NCBI GenBank assembly: GCA_944358985.1
Contig: CALVSI010000006.1
Span: 1-63,297 of the forward strand
From: an uncultured Bacilli bacterium
GTDB taxonomy: Bacteria > Bacillota_I > Bacilli_A > RFN20 > CAG-826
Direction: 5' to 3'
Length of the DNA stretch: 63,297 nt
Under the pieces are notes generated by a model. It was given only the letters and a program-made list of their open reading frames with translations, was not told the DNA's origin and ran no database searches. Positions 52,723-63,290 of this stretch are shown here, piece by piece. A program made the position numbers and the translations under genes. Every line of letters begins with the position of its first letter. The first letter of the stretch is position 1.

Positions 52723-54601
52723 CAACATTTCCTCTTTGTATAGCCATTATCAAAACATTAATATCACTAGGATTGACTCCGCTGATACGAGATGCTTGAC
52801 CGATATTTTTAGGTCTTATATCATTTAGTTTTTGACGAGCTTCTAATGCTAATCCATCAAGATCTAAATAGTTGAAATTATCTGGTATAAATAAGTCTTC
52901 AAGTTTTTTTTGCTTTTCGGCAAGCTTTTGACTATTTAATATGTAGCCTTCATATTTTAATGTTATTTCCACTTCTTCAACGATTTCATCATCTAAATCA
53001 AATTCATTTAATTTTTCGTCAAACTTTAATAAATCGTTAAAATGAATTTTGTCTCTTTTTAAAAAATCAGAAAGACTAACTCCGTGATTCAATTTTGGAT
53101 ATCCTAAATTAAGTAAGAATTGATTTATATCATCTCTTGTACCAATATAGTGAGATTTTAAATATTCAATAATACTATTTATGCTATTTAATTTTTGACA
53201 AAATTGTTCATAGCGTTTTAATGGTAACAAGCCAACTTCAAAACCTTTCTTAGACAAACGAATGTCAGCGTTATCATGTCTTAATAATAAGCGATACTCC
53301 GCACGAGATGATAATAAACGATAAGGTTCTTTTGTACCTTTGAAAACAAGATCATCAATCATGACTCCAATATATGCTTCATCTCTTCTTAAAATAAAAG
53401 GTGATTTATTTTGTATCGCTAAAGTGGCATTTATACCCGCTACTAAACCAAGTGCAGCAGCTTCTTCATAACCCGATGTTCCACATATTTGCCCTGCTAT
53501 ATATAGACCTTTATACTTTTTAATACTTAGTGTTGAATCAAATTCGCTAGAATCAATTGCATCATATTCAATTGCATATGCATACTTTAAAAATTCAGCA
53601 TGCTCTAATCCAGGTAGTGAATGAACCATCTCAATTTGGACATCTTTTGGCATTGAAGTAGAAAATCCTTGCAAATAAATGGAATTTGTCAAACGAGATT
53701 CTGGTTCTAGAAATAATTGATGTCGTTCTTTATCTTTAAAACGCACTATTTTATCTTCTATTGATGGACAGTATCTTGGCCCTACTCCTTTAACAAGTCC
53801 TGAATACATCGAAGATTTATCTAAATTATCCAAAATTATTTTATGTGTTTTTTCATTAGTATAAATTAAATAACAAGGCTCTTGCTTTTCAAATGGTATG
53901 AAGTTATTAGTCTCATATGAAAACGCTAATTTTTGATTATCACCGTATTGTGGGATAGCTTTACTAAAATCTATACTTTCTTTTTTTAATCTTGGAGGAG
54001 TCCCGGTTTTTAAACGATATAATTTAATTCCTAGTTTTTCTAAATTTTCGCTTAAGCCAAGTGATGGTTTTTCGCCATCAGGACCACCAAATTCCTTATT
54101 ATGACCAATCAAAATTTCAGATTGCATATAAGTTCCAGTTGTTAATATAGTTGCTTTAGAAAAATAACGATTTCCATCTTTTAAAACAACACCTAAAATA
54201 GTTTTATCTTTTTCAATTAAATCAACGACTTCACCCTCGATAATAGTTAAATTATTTGTATTCAAAGCTTCTTGTTGCATCAAGCTAGGATAAACCAACT
54301 TATCTTCTTGTGCTCGTAGGCATTGAACAGCGACGCCCTTACCAACATTTAACATTTTCATTTGCAAATATTCTTTGTCGGCAATTTTGCCCATCATTCC
54401 ACCAAGAGCATCAATTTCTCTAACTACAATACCTTTCGCAGAACCTCCAATAGAAGGATTGCAAGGCATGTTTGCCATCATTTTTATATTCAATGTAATT
54501 AAAAGTGTTGACATGCCCATATGTGCAGAAGCAAAAGCAGCTTCCAAACCAGCATGTCCTCCACCAACAACAATAATGTCAAAATTATTATTGCTATTCA
54601 T
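52712..54601 (-). CDS. mnmG: tRNA U34 carboxymethylaminomethyl enzyme MnmG (GidA)
   Basis: A 629-residue FAD-dependent enzyme that, with MnmE, modifies wobble uridine in several tRNAs. The N-terminal FAD motif is VVGGGHAGLEAAFASA, followed by PCNPSIGGSAKG near residue 46 and the signature GPRYCPSIEDKIVRF near residue 270. Length is normal. It follows sufB by 1 nt, so it is probably part of the SUF transcript. Confidence 0.97.
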   Translation of the reverse strand: MNSNNNFDIIVVGGGHAGLEAAFASAHMGMSTLLITLNIKMMANMPCNPSIGGSAKGIVVREIDALGGMMGKIADKEYLQMKMLNVGKGVAVQCLRAQEDKLVYPSLMQQEALNTNNLTIIEGEVVDLIEKDKTILGVVLKDGNRYFSKATILTTGTYMQSEILIGHNKEFGGPDGEKPSLGLSENLEKLGIKLYRLKTGTPPRLKKESIDFSKAIPQYGDNQKLAFSYETNNFIPFEKQEPCYLIYTNEKTHKIILDNLDKSSMYSGLVKGVGPRYCPSIEDKIVRFKDKERHQLFLEPESRLTNSIYLQGFSTSMPKDVQIEMVHSLPGLEHAEFLKYAYAIEYDAIDSSEFDSTLSIKKYKGLYIAGQICGTSGYEEAAALGLVAGINATLAIQNKSPFILRRDEAYIGVMIDDLVFKGTKEPYRLLSSRAEYRLLLRHDNADIRLSKKGFEVGLLPLKRYEQFCQKLNSINSIIEYLKSHYIGTRDDINQFLLNLGYPKLNHGVSLSDFLKRDKIHFNDLLKFDEKLNEFDLDDEIVEEVEITLKYEGYILNSQKLAEKQKKLEDLFIPDNFNYLDLDGLALEARQKLNDIRPKNIGQASRISGVNPSDINVLIMAIQRGNVDGK

Positions 54602-54602
54602 A

Positions 54603-56015
54603 TTATCCGACTGAACCTTCCATATCTAATTTTATTAAAGCATTTAATTCAACAGCGTATTCCATTGGTAATTCTTTTGAAAAAGGTTCGATGAAACCCA
54701 TAATAATCATTTGAGTCGCATCTTTTTTTGATAATCCGCGTGACATTAAATAAAACAATTGGTCTTCATTAATTTTGCTAACAGTTGCTTCATGTTCAAT
54801 ATAAGATGAACTATTTCTTACATCATTATTTGGAATGGTATCGCTTTTTGAAACGTTATCTAAAATCAAAGTGTCACATTCAATATGACTTTTACAGTTA
54901 AACGCTTCTGGATGAATTCTAACAGTGCCACGATAATTAGATATACCACCATCTTTTACAATAGATTTAGAAATTATTGTTGACGTTGTATTGTTTCCTA
55001 AATGAATCATTCTTGCACCAGCATCTTGATATTGATTTTTACTTGCTACTGCAATCGATATGCAAGTTCCTTTTGCATAATCGCCTTTCAAAATGCAGGA
55101 TGGGTACTTCATATTGGTTTGTGAACCTATATTGCCATCAATCCAATCCATCTGACCATTTTCATAAACAATTGCTCTTTTTGTAACTAAATTAATAATG
55201 TTTGTCGACCAATTTTGGACAGTCGAGTAACGGCATTTTGCATTTTTATTAACAAAAATCTCAACCACAGCCGCATGAAGAGATTCTTTAGAATATATTG
55301 GTGCAGTACACCCTTCGACATAATGAACATCAGCATCTTCATCAACTATTATTAATGTTCTTTCAAATTGACCAGATTTTTCATTATTTATTCGAAAATA
55401 AGATTGAAGTGGCTTTTCCAATTTGACTCCTTTTGGAACATAAATAAAACTACCACCAGACCAAACAGCGCTATTTAATGCAGCAAACTTGTTATCGGTA
55501 TAACTTACAATTTTTCCAAAGTATTGCCTTAATAAATCTGGATACAACTTCAATGCCATATCTGTGGAAAGAAATATAACGCCTTTCTCTTCAACTTCTT
55601 TTAGCATATTATGGTAAACGACTTCAGATTCGTATTGTGTCGATACTCCAGATAAATATTTTTGTTCGGCTTCCGGAATTCCAAGCCTCTTAAACGTGTT
55701 TTTTATAGTTTCTGGAACATCGTCCCAATTTGATTCTTCTTTTTCACTTGGACGAATAAAATAAGTAAAACTATTAAAATCAATATCTGCTAGATTGGGA
55801 CCAAAATTAGGCAAAGACATCTTAATAAAAGCGCGATAAGCTTTTAGACGATATTCAAGCATCCAACTAGGCTCGTTTTTATAAAATGAAATTAACCGTA
55901 TCACATCCTCATTTAAACCAACACCAGTATTTAATATGGATACATCTTCGTTTTTAAAAGAATATTCTTGTTTTTGTTCATCTAAAAATAATTTTTCTTT
56001 ATTATTTTTTTTCAT
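54603..56015 (-). CDS. sufB: Fe-S cluster scaffold SufB
   Basis: A 470-residue subunit of the SufBCD scaffold. [25 protein letters not shown] (about 190-215), the beta-helix core and RVHPEAF-like segment [23 protein letters not shown] (about 368-390) are diagnostic. It assembles Fe-S clusters with SufC ATPase, SufD and sulfur from SufS/SufU. It overlaps sufU by 14 nt. Confidence 0.97.
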   Translation of the reverse strand: MKKNNKEKLFLDEQKQEYSFKNEDVSILNTGVGLNEDVIRLISFYKNEPSWMLEYRLKAYRAFIKMSLPNFGPNLADIDFNSFTYFIRPSEKEESNWDDVPETIKNTFKRLGIPEAEQKYLSGVSTQYESEVVYHNMLKEVEEKGVIFLSTDMALKLYPDLLRQYFGKIVSYTDNKFAALNSAVWSGGSFIYVPKGVKLEKPLQSYFRINNEKSGQFERTLIIVDEDADVHYVEGCTAPIYSKESLHAAVVEIFVNKNAKCRYSTVQNWSTNIINLVTKRAIVYENGQMDWIDGNIGSQTNMKYPSCILKGDYAKGTCISIAVASKNQYQDAGARMIHLGNNTTSTIISKSIVKDGGISNYRGTVRIHPEAFNCKSHIECDTLILDNVSKSDTIPNNDVRNSSSYIEHEATVSKINEDQLFYLMSRGLSKKDATQMIIMGFIEPFSKELPMEYAVELNALIKLDMEGSVG

Positions 56016-56433
56016 TATCTATTAATTCCTTTAATCCATTAAATCCAATAGTAGCACATCTAATTCTTGCTGCTTGTTTTGATGTATTTTGAAATGCATT
56101 GGCTTCGCTAAGACACGATTCATCATAAGGCTCTTCATGTATCATTTTTAAATAATTTTCAATAATATATAATGCTTTGTCTTTGTCTAGTCCTTTTACC
56201 AAATCACACATAATATCTGTTGAGGCAGTGGATATAGCACACGCAACGCCATCCCAAAGGCAATCTTCGATAACGTTATCATTTATTTTTACATAAACAT
56301 TAATGTCGTCTATGCAGTTATCACTGGACATGTGAACCGATTCATATTCATTGCTAGGCGTCATTTTGTTTTGTGGATGTGAGTAATGTTCAAGAATGAT
56401 TTCACGCATCATTTCATTAGTTAAAGTAGGCAT
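56002..56433 (-). CDS. sufU: SufU zinc-dependent sulfurtransferase
   Basis: A 143-residue IscU-like protein. Cysteines in DNCIDD near residue 40, [13 protein letters not shown] near residue 65 and [10 protein letters not shown] near residue 125 form the zinc/sulfur acceptor site. In Bacillota SufU accepts persulfide from SufS. It overlaps sufS by 17 nt. Confidence 0.95.
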   Translation of the reverse strand: MPTLTNEMMREIILEHYSHPQNKMTPSNEYESVHMSSDNCIDDINVYVKINDNVIEDCLWDGVACAISTASTDIMCDLVKGLDKDKALYIIENYLKMIHEEPYDESCLSEANAFQNTSKQAARIRCATIGFNGLKELIDNEKK

Positions 56434-57655
56434 CTAAAATATCCCCTCCATTTTTTAATATTTTAACAACATAATCTATTTCTTCCTTTGTCGTATATAA
56501 ATATGTTGACATGCGTACTGTGGCAACTTCATGTAAAAAATCAATTAATATTTTTGCACAATGTTGCCCGCTTCTCATAGCGATGCCTTTACTATTTAAA
56601 TAAGTGGCTTCATCTTGGGCAAAGACACCTTTAATATTAAAAGTTATGATTCCAGTAGAAGCATCCTTGTTGTAAACAATAATATTATCTAAATCAGAAA
56701 TTTTATCCAAAAAATATTTTCTCAAACTTTCTTCATGCTTTTGAATATTTTCCATACCAATTGACATTAAGAATTCACACGCTTTGCCAAGACCCATTAT
56801 ACCAGATAAATTTTCCGTTCCTGCTTCAAATTTACTAGGCGGATTCAAATATTTAATATTTCCACACATATCAAATTTTGAATTCATTCCTCCGCCTGTC
56901 AAAAACGGATCCATAATATCAAGGGTGTGATATTTACCATAAAGTACACCTATTCCAGTTGGGCCACACATTTTGTGACCAGAAAATGATAAAAAATCAA
57001 TATCTAAATCTTTAACATCTGTTTTGATGTGTGGAACAGATTGAGCACCATCAACAGCGATAATTGCACCATATTCATGAGCAATCTTAGCTAATTCTTT
57101 GATTGGAGCAACATAACCAAGTACATTTCCAACATGAGCAACCGCAACAATTTTAGTTTTTATTGAGATAACTTTTCTTAAATTTTCACATGTTAAATGT
57201 CCTTGTTCATCAAGAGGAATAAAATTAATTTTGCAGCCTGTTAATTCACTTATTCGATACCACGGCAAAACATTTGATGCATGCTCTGCTTCTGTGATTA
57301 ATATTTCATCATTTTTTGTTAAAAATTTTAAACCGTAACCATACGCGATTAGATTGATAGACATTGAGGCACCGCTTGTGAAAACAATTTCATTTTCTTC
57401 AGCGTTTATAAATTTGGCAACAAGTCTTCTAGCTTTTGAAACTTCTTGGTCCATGCCATAACACAAATCATAATCTCCACGATGAGAATTGCTAGTTTTA
57501 TAAAGATAATATTCGTTCATTTTATCAATAACACATTGTGGTTTAAAAGTTGTTGAAGCATTATCTAAAAATACTAAAGGATGTCCTTGCATTTTAATTT
57601 TGTTTGTAAACATGGGAAACTCTTGTCTTAATTTATAAACATCATACATAATCAT
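56417..57655 (-). CDS. sufS: Cysteine desulfurase SufS
   Basis: A 412-residue PLP enzyme releasing sulfur from cysteine. The PLP lysine is in SFSGHKMCGPTGIGVLYG near residue 228, and the persulfide cysteine is in RSGQHCAKIL near residue 366. LDNASTTFKP is near the N-terminus. The ATG overlaps the sufD stop (TGATG). Confidence 0.97.
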   Translation of the reverse strand: MIMYDVYKLRQEFPMFTNKIKMQGHPLVFLDNASTTFKPQCVIDKMNEYYLYKTSNSHRGDYDLCYGMDQEVSKARRLVAKFINAEENEIVFTSGASMSINLIAYGYGLKFLTKNDEILITEAEHASNVLPWYRISELTGCKINFIPLDEQGHLTCENLRKVISIKTKIVAVAHVGNVLGYVAPIKELAKIAHEYGAIIAVDGAQSVPHIKTDVKDLDIDFLSFSGHKMCGPTGIGVLYGKYHTLDIMDPFLTGGGMNSKFDMCGNIKYLNPPSKFEAGTENLSGIMGLGKACEFLMSIGMENIQKHEESLRKYFLDKISDLDNIIVYNKDASTGIITFNIKGVFAQDEATYLNSKGIAMRSGQHCAKILIDFLHEVATVRMSTYLYTTKEEIDYVVKILKNGGDILDAYFN

Positions 57656-58419
57656 CACACTTTCTCTAACACTAGATTATTTATGTCATCGTAGAATTCA
57701 TCATTTTTAAAATTTGAAACGATATTATTGAAATAACCTAAAATAATTAAGCGTTTAGCTTCCTTAATCGACAAACCACGACTAAGCAAATAAAATAGAT
57801 GTTCTTCATTAAGCTGTCCAATGCTAGCACCATGATTTGCAATAACATCATCATTTTCAATTTTCAATATCGGTTTAGCTATTCCACTGGCACCTTGATC
57901 TAAAATTAAAATTTTTGCGCGTTGCTGTGTTGAACATTTAATCATGTTTTCACTAATTTTTGAACAGCCTAGTAATTGAATATGGCTTTGATCTTTACAA
58001 ATACCATAATTTTCCACATTTGCAGTTGTAGAATTTGCTAAATGATGAACATTAATTTCAATATTTTTATTATCAACATTTGAACCTAAAGTTGCACATT
58101 TATAATTAAAATTAGCACCGCTTTTCAATAAATAAGCATCAATTTTAATATTTGAATCTTTTTTTGAAAAATCTAAAAAATACACGGAAACAGAAGAGTT
58201 TTTGTTTAAATTTAAAGACATTTTAATATTTTGATTAATACCATCAGTTATTATTTTTAACGTCAATGCTTTGTTTTCCAATATTTCAAAATCAACAGTT
58301 AATGAATGTTGAATATTCTTAAAAACAATGATTTTATTTTCATCTAATTCAAGATTATTTTTAAATTCATCGTCATCCGTATAAACTATGTAATTACTAA
58401 TGATTTTATTTATGGACAT
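57655..58419 (-). CDS. sufD: Fe-S assembly protein SufD
   Basis: A 254-residue SufBD-family protein, shorter than the roughly 430 residues of Bacillus SufD. The C-terminal ANHGASIGQLNEEHLFYLLSRGLS segment and IILGYFNNI are typical. It appears to keep the beta-helix core and C-terminal helices and to have lost most of the N-terminal domain. The ATG at 58419 sits inside the end of sufC, preceded by AAGGA. Confidence 0.92.
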   Translation of the reverse strand: MSINKIISNYIVYTDDDEFKNNLELDENKIIVFKNIQHSLTVDFEILENKALTLKIITDGINQNIKMSLNLNKNSSVSVYFLDFSKKDSNIKIDAYLLKSGANFNYKCATLGSNVDNKNIEINVHHLANSTTANVENYGICKDQSHIQLLGCSKISENMIKCSTQQRAKILILDQGASGIAKPILKIENDDVIANHGASIGQLNEEHLFYLLSRGLSIKEAKRLIILGYFNNIVSNFKNDEFYDDINNLVLEKV

Positions 58420-59239
58420 TTTTAGCAAGTTCCTTTGTAGCACATACTCCAATTGAAACAGAATTCATTTTTTTATCATCATGTTTTTCAATATCAATGC
58501 CATGTTCTGTCTTTAAAAACTCGTATCCTTCTTTATCTACTTTATTAATCAACGATGCATCGCCATGTAATACAATTTGCCCATTCACCATAATGCATGC
58601 ATGGGTTGGATTAATCAAATTAAAAAGTCTTGCATAGTGTGATATTACAAGAAAAGCGTGATTATTATCTTGAAGTTGATTTATAGCATTACTGACATCA
58701 TTAATCGCATCAACATCAAGGCCAGAATCTATTTCATCAAGCATACAAAATGTTGGATTTAATAAAATCATTTGTAAAATTTCATTACGTTTTTTTTCAC
58801 CGCCAGAAAAACCTTCGTTTAAATTACGATTAGCAAGGTCGAAAGGCATATTTAAAATTTTGCAAGCGTTGTCGAGCACCTTATAGAAGTTATAAAGAGA
58901 AATCGGCTTATCATTTCTAGCATTAATTGCAGAACGCAAAAATTCAGCATTTACAACGCCAGGAACTTCACTAGGATTTTGCATAGCTAAAAATAAACCT
59001 TTTATACTTCTTTCGTTTGTAGACAAATTGGTGATATCTTCTCCATTTAAATGAATCGATCCTCTTGTAATATGATATTTAGGATGGCCCATAATCGCGT
59101 TAAATAATGTTGATTTGCCATGACCATTAGGGCCAAGAATCGCTAATGTTTCTCCTTGGTTAATGGTTAGATTGATACCTTTGAGTATTTCTTTTCCTTC
59201 CACTTCGACATGAAGATTTTTAATCACTAAACTTTGCAT
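58406..59239 (-). CDS. sufC: SufC ATPase
   Basis: A 277-residue ABC-type ATPase of the SufBCD scaffold. Walker A GPNGHGKST near residue 35, signature GFSGGEKKRNEI near residue 144, Walker B MLDEIDSGLDVDAI and a switch histidine in VISHYARL. It is about 25 residues longer than most at the C-terminus. AGGTG precedes the ATG. First gene of the operon. Confidence 0.97.
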   Translation of the reverse strand: MQSLVIKNLHVEVEGKEILKGINLTINQGETLAILGPNGHGKSTLFNAIMGHPKYHITRGSIHLNGEDITNLSTNERSIKGLFLAMQNPSEVPGVVNAEFLRSAINARNDKPISLYNFYKVLDNACKILNMPFDLANRNLNEGFSGGEKKRNEILQMILLNPTFCMLDEIDSGLDVDAINDVSNAINQLQDNNHAFLVISHYARLFNLINPTHACIMVNGQIVLHGDASLINKVDKEGYEFLKTEHGIDIEKHDDKKMNSVSIGVCATKELAKNVHK

Positions 59240-59266
59240 AATTTCACCTGCCTAAATCGCTTAAAA

Positions 59267-59295
59267 ATAATACAATAAAATCATACAAGATACAA
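59267..59295 (-). promoter_or_regulatory. Promoter of SUF operon
   Basis: TTGTAT, 17 nt, TATTAT, about 27 nt before the sufC ATG. No obvious regulator site is seen. Confidence 0.58.
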
Positions 59296-59387
59296 ATATA
59301 ATGATAAGTTTTTATTTTATAAAAGGATTAAAATGGTGAAAAAAGCATATTTTTAGTTAAAAAAGATAATTTTAAAAGAAGTTTTTG

Positions 59388-59416
59388 TTGCATAAAAAAA
59401 ATCTAATATATAAAAT
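59388..59416 (+). promoter_or_regulatory. Promoter of the foldase lipoprotein operon
   Basis: TTGCAT, 17 nt, TAAAAT, followed by AAGGAGG and the ATG at 59450. Confidence 0.6.
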
Positions 59417-59449
59417 ATTAACGCTATACAAATTAAGGAGGTCGCACTG

Positions 59450-61324
59450 ATGAAACATAAAAAACTATCTATTTCAGTAGTTTCTGCTTTCATTGCTGCT
59501 TTAGGATTAACAAGCTGTTCCAACAATGTTACAGCCTCTGAAAACGCTATTGTTACCTTAAAAGGATATGATGGCCAAGAGATTGCAATTGATACTAACG
59601 CAATTTATGACAAATATAAAGTTAGCGAAAACGGAATTAGCAGTTTTTACCAAGCAATTTTAGAAGTTATTATCCGAAACTTCTATGAAACAAGTACAAA
59701 TTCAGAAGTTCAATCACAATTAGCGGAATTTGAATCTCAGGCTAGAAATGATGTTACAAGCAAACAAGATGAAGCAAGAGAAAACGCTGATGCTAATGGA
59801 ACTAGTTACGATACTGAATGGCAAGCTATTTTAGATGCAGCAAACGTTGATGATGAAGAAGGTCTTTATCAACAATATTTGTATAATTTAGAAAAAGAGG
59901 ATTATGAGGATCGTTATTTTGAAAGCCATAAAGCTGAATTAACAAATGAATATATCGGATTTAAACTTGATGGCGAATCGTATGTAGATTATGATGGCGT
60001 TCATTCTAGCCAATATCCTTATCATGTCCGTCACGTTTTAGTTAACGTAACTGCAAGCGCTACAGACTATGTTACTGGCGAAATTACTTCAGATGAGGCT
60101 AGACATTTAAATACTGTTTACGAAGCTTTAACAAATGGTAGAAACACATTTGGTGAAGTTGCATATCACTGGAGTGATGATTCATCTAGTAGTAAATATG
60201 GTGACGCTGGAATTATGGCTACAAATACCGAGTTCGTTAATGAATTTAAATTAGGTTTATATGCTTTTGATACAGTGTATGGCACTAGTGTTACTGGTGA
60301 CGCACAAGCTAAAACAAACAAACTAGGTACAGATGGTCAATATAACGAAGGTAGTGAAACTATCGCCGATAAATTATCTAATATTGGTCTTGCTACTGTT
60401 TCCTATGAAGTATTTGAATTATTAGGTGACTACTATAACACAGAAAAAAGTGATGAAGGTTTAACGGTCAATAACGGATTAGCAAAATCTTTCCCACGAA
60501 ATGTTTTCTGGAATAGTTATTTGAACTTACACAACGTTTTTGTTGTAACAGATCAAATGATTTCAGATGAAGAACTAGGCTTAGGATCTGGTGATGTAGA
60601 ATATACCCATTATACAGAACCAGGCGAAGCTATTGAAGGCCGTGCTGGCTTTAGACACGTCGCTGGTCTTGACAGTGTGGTCGGAGCAGGTACACGTGTT
60701 TTAACAGACGAATTTGGTCGTGTTATTGTTTGTGTTAGAAGTGAATATGGGATTCATTTTATGACCATGCAAAGAACACCATTTGAATTTGATGGAACTA
60801 TCAATGGTTATAACAATGGTTCGTACACCTATAACAACACTAATATTGCTGAATACTACACCACTTATGTTCCTAATGATCAAGAATATCCAAAGAATAG
60901 TAATGGTAGTAATAAAGTTACTTACGTTAATTTCTTGATTAGTGAAGAATCGACTTATCAAGAACGTGCTCAAGAAGTAGAAGATGCTATTCAAGCCTTT
61001 GATAATATGTACGATTATCGTATTTTTGAAGAATTAATGGAAAGCGGACAAATTACAATCAATGATGAAGTTGTCGCTAATAAAATTAATGAATTCATTG
61101 ATCAAAAACGCGAATACAATGAATGGGAAGATGCTAAAAAATTAAATGACTCATGGAATTCATATCTTGACAAAATTTCTTTACAATATGAAATTCGTGA
61201 TGATGAAAATGGTGTCGAAAATTCTAAACGTTTAGTCAAACCAACTTGCGGTATTCGTTTCAAAGACTATAATCCAGATGACCCAATTTGGAAATACGGA
61301 GGTGAATGCTATTATGAAAACTAA
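59450..61324 (+). CDS. PrsA-like peptidyl-prolyl isomerase lipoprotein
   Basis: A 624-residue lipoprotein with lipobox LTSC (lipidated Cys23). The N-terminal region (about 28-185) is helical and charged, like the chaperone arm of PrsA/SurA. A parvulin-type segment starts at HVRHVLVNV near residue 192 and runs through TFGEVAYHWSDD and YGDAGIM near residue 250. The strand GIHFMTMQRT that would close the domain is only near residue 434, so about 150-170 residues seem to be inserted. It probably folds exported proteins. A good ribosome site precedes it. Confidence 0.82.
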   Translation: MKHKKLSISVVSAFIAALGLTSCSNNVTASENAIVTLKGYDGQEIAIDTNAIYDKYKVSENGISSFYQAILEVIIRNFYETSTNSEVQSQLAEFESQARNDVTSKQDEARENADANGTSYDTEWQAILDAANVDDEEGLYQQYLYNLEKEDYEDRYFESHKAELTNEYIGFKLDGESYVDYDGVHSSQYPYHVRHVLVNVTASATDYVTGEITSDEARHLNTVYEALTNGRNTFGEVAYHWSDDSSSSKYGDAGIMATNTEFVNEFKLGLYAFDTVYGTSVTGDAQAKTNKLGTDGQYNEGSETIADKLSNIGLATVSYEVFELLGDYYNTEKSDEGLTVNNGLAKSFPRNVFWNSYLNLHNVFVVTDQMISDEELGLGSGDVEYTHYTEPGEAIEGRAGFRHVAGLDSVVGAGTRVLTDEFGRVIVCVRSEYGIHFMTMQRTPFEFDGTINGYNNGSYTYNNTNIAEYYTTYVPNDQEYPKNSNGSNKVTYVNFLISEESTYQERAQEVEDAIQAFDNMYDYRIFEELMESGQITINDEVVANKINEFIDQKREYNEWEDAKKLNDSWNSYLDKISLQYEIRDDENGVENSKRLVKPTCGIRFKDYNPDDPIWKYGGECYYEN

Positions 61325-63182
61325 ATTTATTCCTCTACTATTAGCACCAGCTTTATTGCTCGCAAGTTGCAGTAGCGAAATTATTGCTTACCCAGGTGAT
61401 AACGATTCAGCGCTTGTTGTTGGTCAAAATGGTGCCGCTTTAAGCGAAGAAGTTTATAACAATATTAAAAGCATCGTTTATGATGCGATGCGCGATAATG
61501 GAACTGTCTCTAGTGATGTCTTAGATGAAGTTTTATATCAACTCGCTACATCAGTGGTTGGCGAATATGATGAATTAAGTAATGTTTATGAGTTGTTAGA
61601 AGAAACAAGCACTAATGTCTACGCTAATAACCAAACCATTAATGATTTTATTGACAATCACAAAGCATATTGGGTTAAAGATGTCGATGGAAATCGCTTA
61701 ACTGATGCCGATAGCAAAAACAAAGAATACATATTAGTAAAAAATATGTTTGAAAGAATTCAAAATCGTATTGCAGAAGCATTTTATAGTGAAATTACAA
61801 GCGGTTCGTATCTACGCAATGGATATTTCTATGAGACAGATTATTTAATGTCATTGAGAAATTCTATCAATAATGTTGCCAACCCATTAGATCAAGCTAA
61901 TAATGGATTATTACATGATAAATATTTAATTATTCCTGAAATTGGTGAAGATGAAGTATTCGATTATGATTGGAATGGCGAACATACACTTAAAGGTTTA
62001 TTAACATTATCATTATACGAAAACGAAGAAGCAGGATATGATTATGTTTCTACCTCTATTATTCCAGAAATTTATAGAAACTTATTGGTGGAACAATATT
62101 TGTTTGATAACAACTATAATACTTTAGGTCGTGCATACGCACGTGAAGTAAATATTATTACTATCGAAAACAGAACCGATTATCCTTTAGCAGCCGGCAA
62201 CTTAATGAATGCATATGTTGATAATTATATCAATACTGATAATGCAACGGTGGCTCAAAATGCTTCTTTTGATGTTATTTCAGAAGCTTGGCGCGGTGTT
62301 AATTTACCAGCATCTGGAACTGTTGATGGTTCAATTGATGAACAAGCTGCATTCTTATTAACCGAAGCTGGAATTACTCAAACTTCATATGTCGATAATA
62401 ATGGATTTACAGGTGAAACATATAACTACTTCCCTGGCACTAGCTATGGTGATATGGTTGAAGACTTAAAAGAAGTAGTTAAAGATCCTTTACTCACCGA
62501 TTCCACTATTGAAAATGAATTTACCAATAATGGCGAATACACTATCAGCCAAGGTATTGTTAACAAAACTAACGTTATTTTGCAAGAAGATTATGTCACT
62601 GATGGTTGGTACATCCGCAATGGTGGTTTAGAAGATTTAGGAGAAAGTTTCAGTTCTTTAAGAACACGTCTATTCAATATCGGTGTTGCTAATGCGCTAG
62701 ATGATGCTGATTATCCTGATCGTTTTACATTAAACGAAGACAATACCACATATACATACAGTATTCCTGAAAACGAAGGAAACTATGTTGCCAAAATTCA
62801 TGGACGTTATTTCTTAAAACCAGTTACTCGTGAAAATCCTGGTGATGTTGAGGTTGATTACAGTGTTGTCAGCAATCGTTTAAAAGATATTTTGTGGTCT
62901 GACTCAAATGGTAATTATACAATTGTAGAAATTACACAAGCTGTTTCAAGTAGCAAACTTGCCAAATATTCTTCAACAAATTACGAAACAGTTTACGGCG
63001 GTTTAGATGGCTTTGTCATGATGGAAAATATTGCACATGAAGTTGCATCAGTAATCGCTGAAAACGATTCTTATCGTACACTTTCTACTCAATATTGGTT
63101 GAAAGCTGCTGCGTTAAGTTATCACGATGATGTTGTCTACAAATATTTTGCAGATAATTATCCAGAACTTTTTGAAGAATAA
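61314..63182 (+). CDS. Large lipoprotein, foldase-like partner
   Basis: A 622-residue lipoprotein with lipobox LASC (lipidated Cys19). The ATG at 61314 is chosen because GGAGGTG lies upstream and the signal peptide starts there. A longer in-frame start lacks one. It overlaps the upstream foldase gene by 11 nt. The N-terminal layout (short beta strand, helical arms from about residue 40) resembles that gene, but I see no rotamase motifs. It is probably a co-chaperone or diverged paralogue, which is inference. Confidence 0.75.
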   Translation: MKTKFIPLLLAPALLLASCSSEIIAYPGDNDSALVVGQNGAALSEEVYNNIKSIVYDAMRDNGTVSSDVLDEVLYQLATSVVGEYDELSNVYELLEETSTNVYANNQTINDFIDNHKAYWVKDVDGNRLTDADSKNKEYILVKNMFERIQNRIAEAFYSEITSGSYLRNGYFYETDYLMSLRNSINNVANPLDQANNGLLHDKYLIIPEIGEDEVFDYDWNGEHTLKGLLTLSLYENEEAGYDYVSTSIIPEIYRNLLVEQYLFDNNYNTLGRAYAREVNIITIENRTDYPLAAGNLMNAYVDNYINTDNATVAQNASFDVISEAWRGVNLPASGTVDGSIDEQAAFLLTEAGITQTSYVDNNGFTGETYNYFPGTSYGDMVEDLKEVVKDPLLTDSTIENEFTNNGEYTISQGIVNKTNVILQEDYVTDGWYIRNGGLEDLGESFSSLRTRLFNIGVANALDDADYPDRFTLNEDNTTYTYSIPENEGNYVAKIHGRYFLKPVTRENPGDVEVDYSVVSNRLKDILWSDSNGNYTIVEITQAVSSSKLAKYSSTNYETVYGGLDGFVMMENIAHEVASVIAENDSYRTLSTQYWLKAAALSYHDDVVYKYFADNYPELFEE

Positions 63183-63225
63183 AATAAACAAAAAAACTTA
63201 CATAGTAAATGCTCCTTATTAGGCT

Positions 63226-63290
63226 CTCTACATTCTAACGGGGTTTAACGGGGACCCTTGAGCCAAACTCCCAAAAACTCTACATTCTAA
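63226..63290. repeat. Direct repeat at the window end
   Basis: The 13-mer CTCTACATTCTAA occurs at 63226-63238 and 63278-63290, a 52-nt period, with an internal AACGGGG duplication between. The window ends 7 nt later, so the repeat array may continue. Confidence 0.6.

Noticed and set aside
50397-54601. Possible replication origin near parB-parA-rsmG-mnmG
   Set aside because: dnaA, rpmH and rnpA are absent, and I saw no cluster of DnaA boxes or AT-rich unwinding region. The genes on the other side are SUF genes.
59334-59357. Seven-codon open frame (MVKKAYF) with a GGA upstream, in the leader region before the foldase gene
   Set aside because: It lies upstream of the better promoter at 59388-59416, has no coupled terminator, and is expected by chance in AT-rich DNA.
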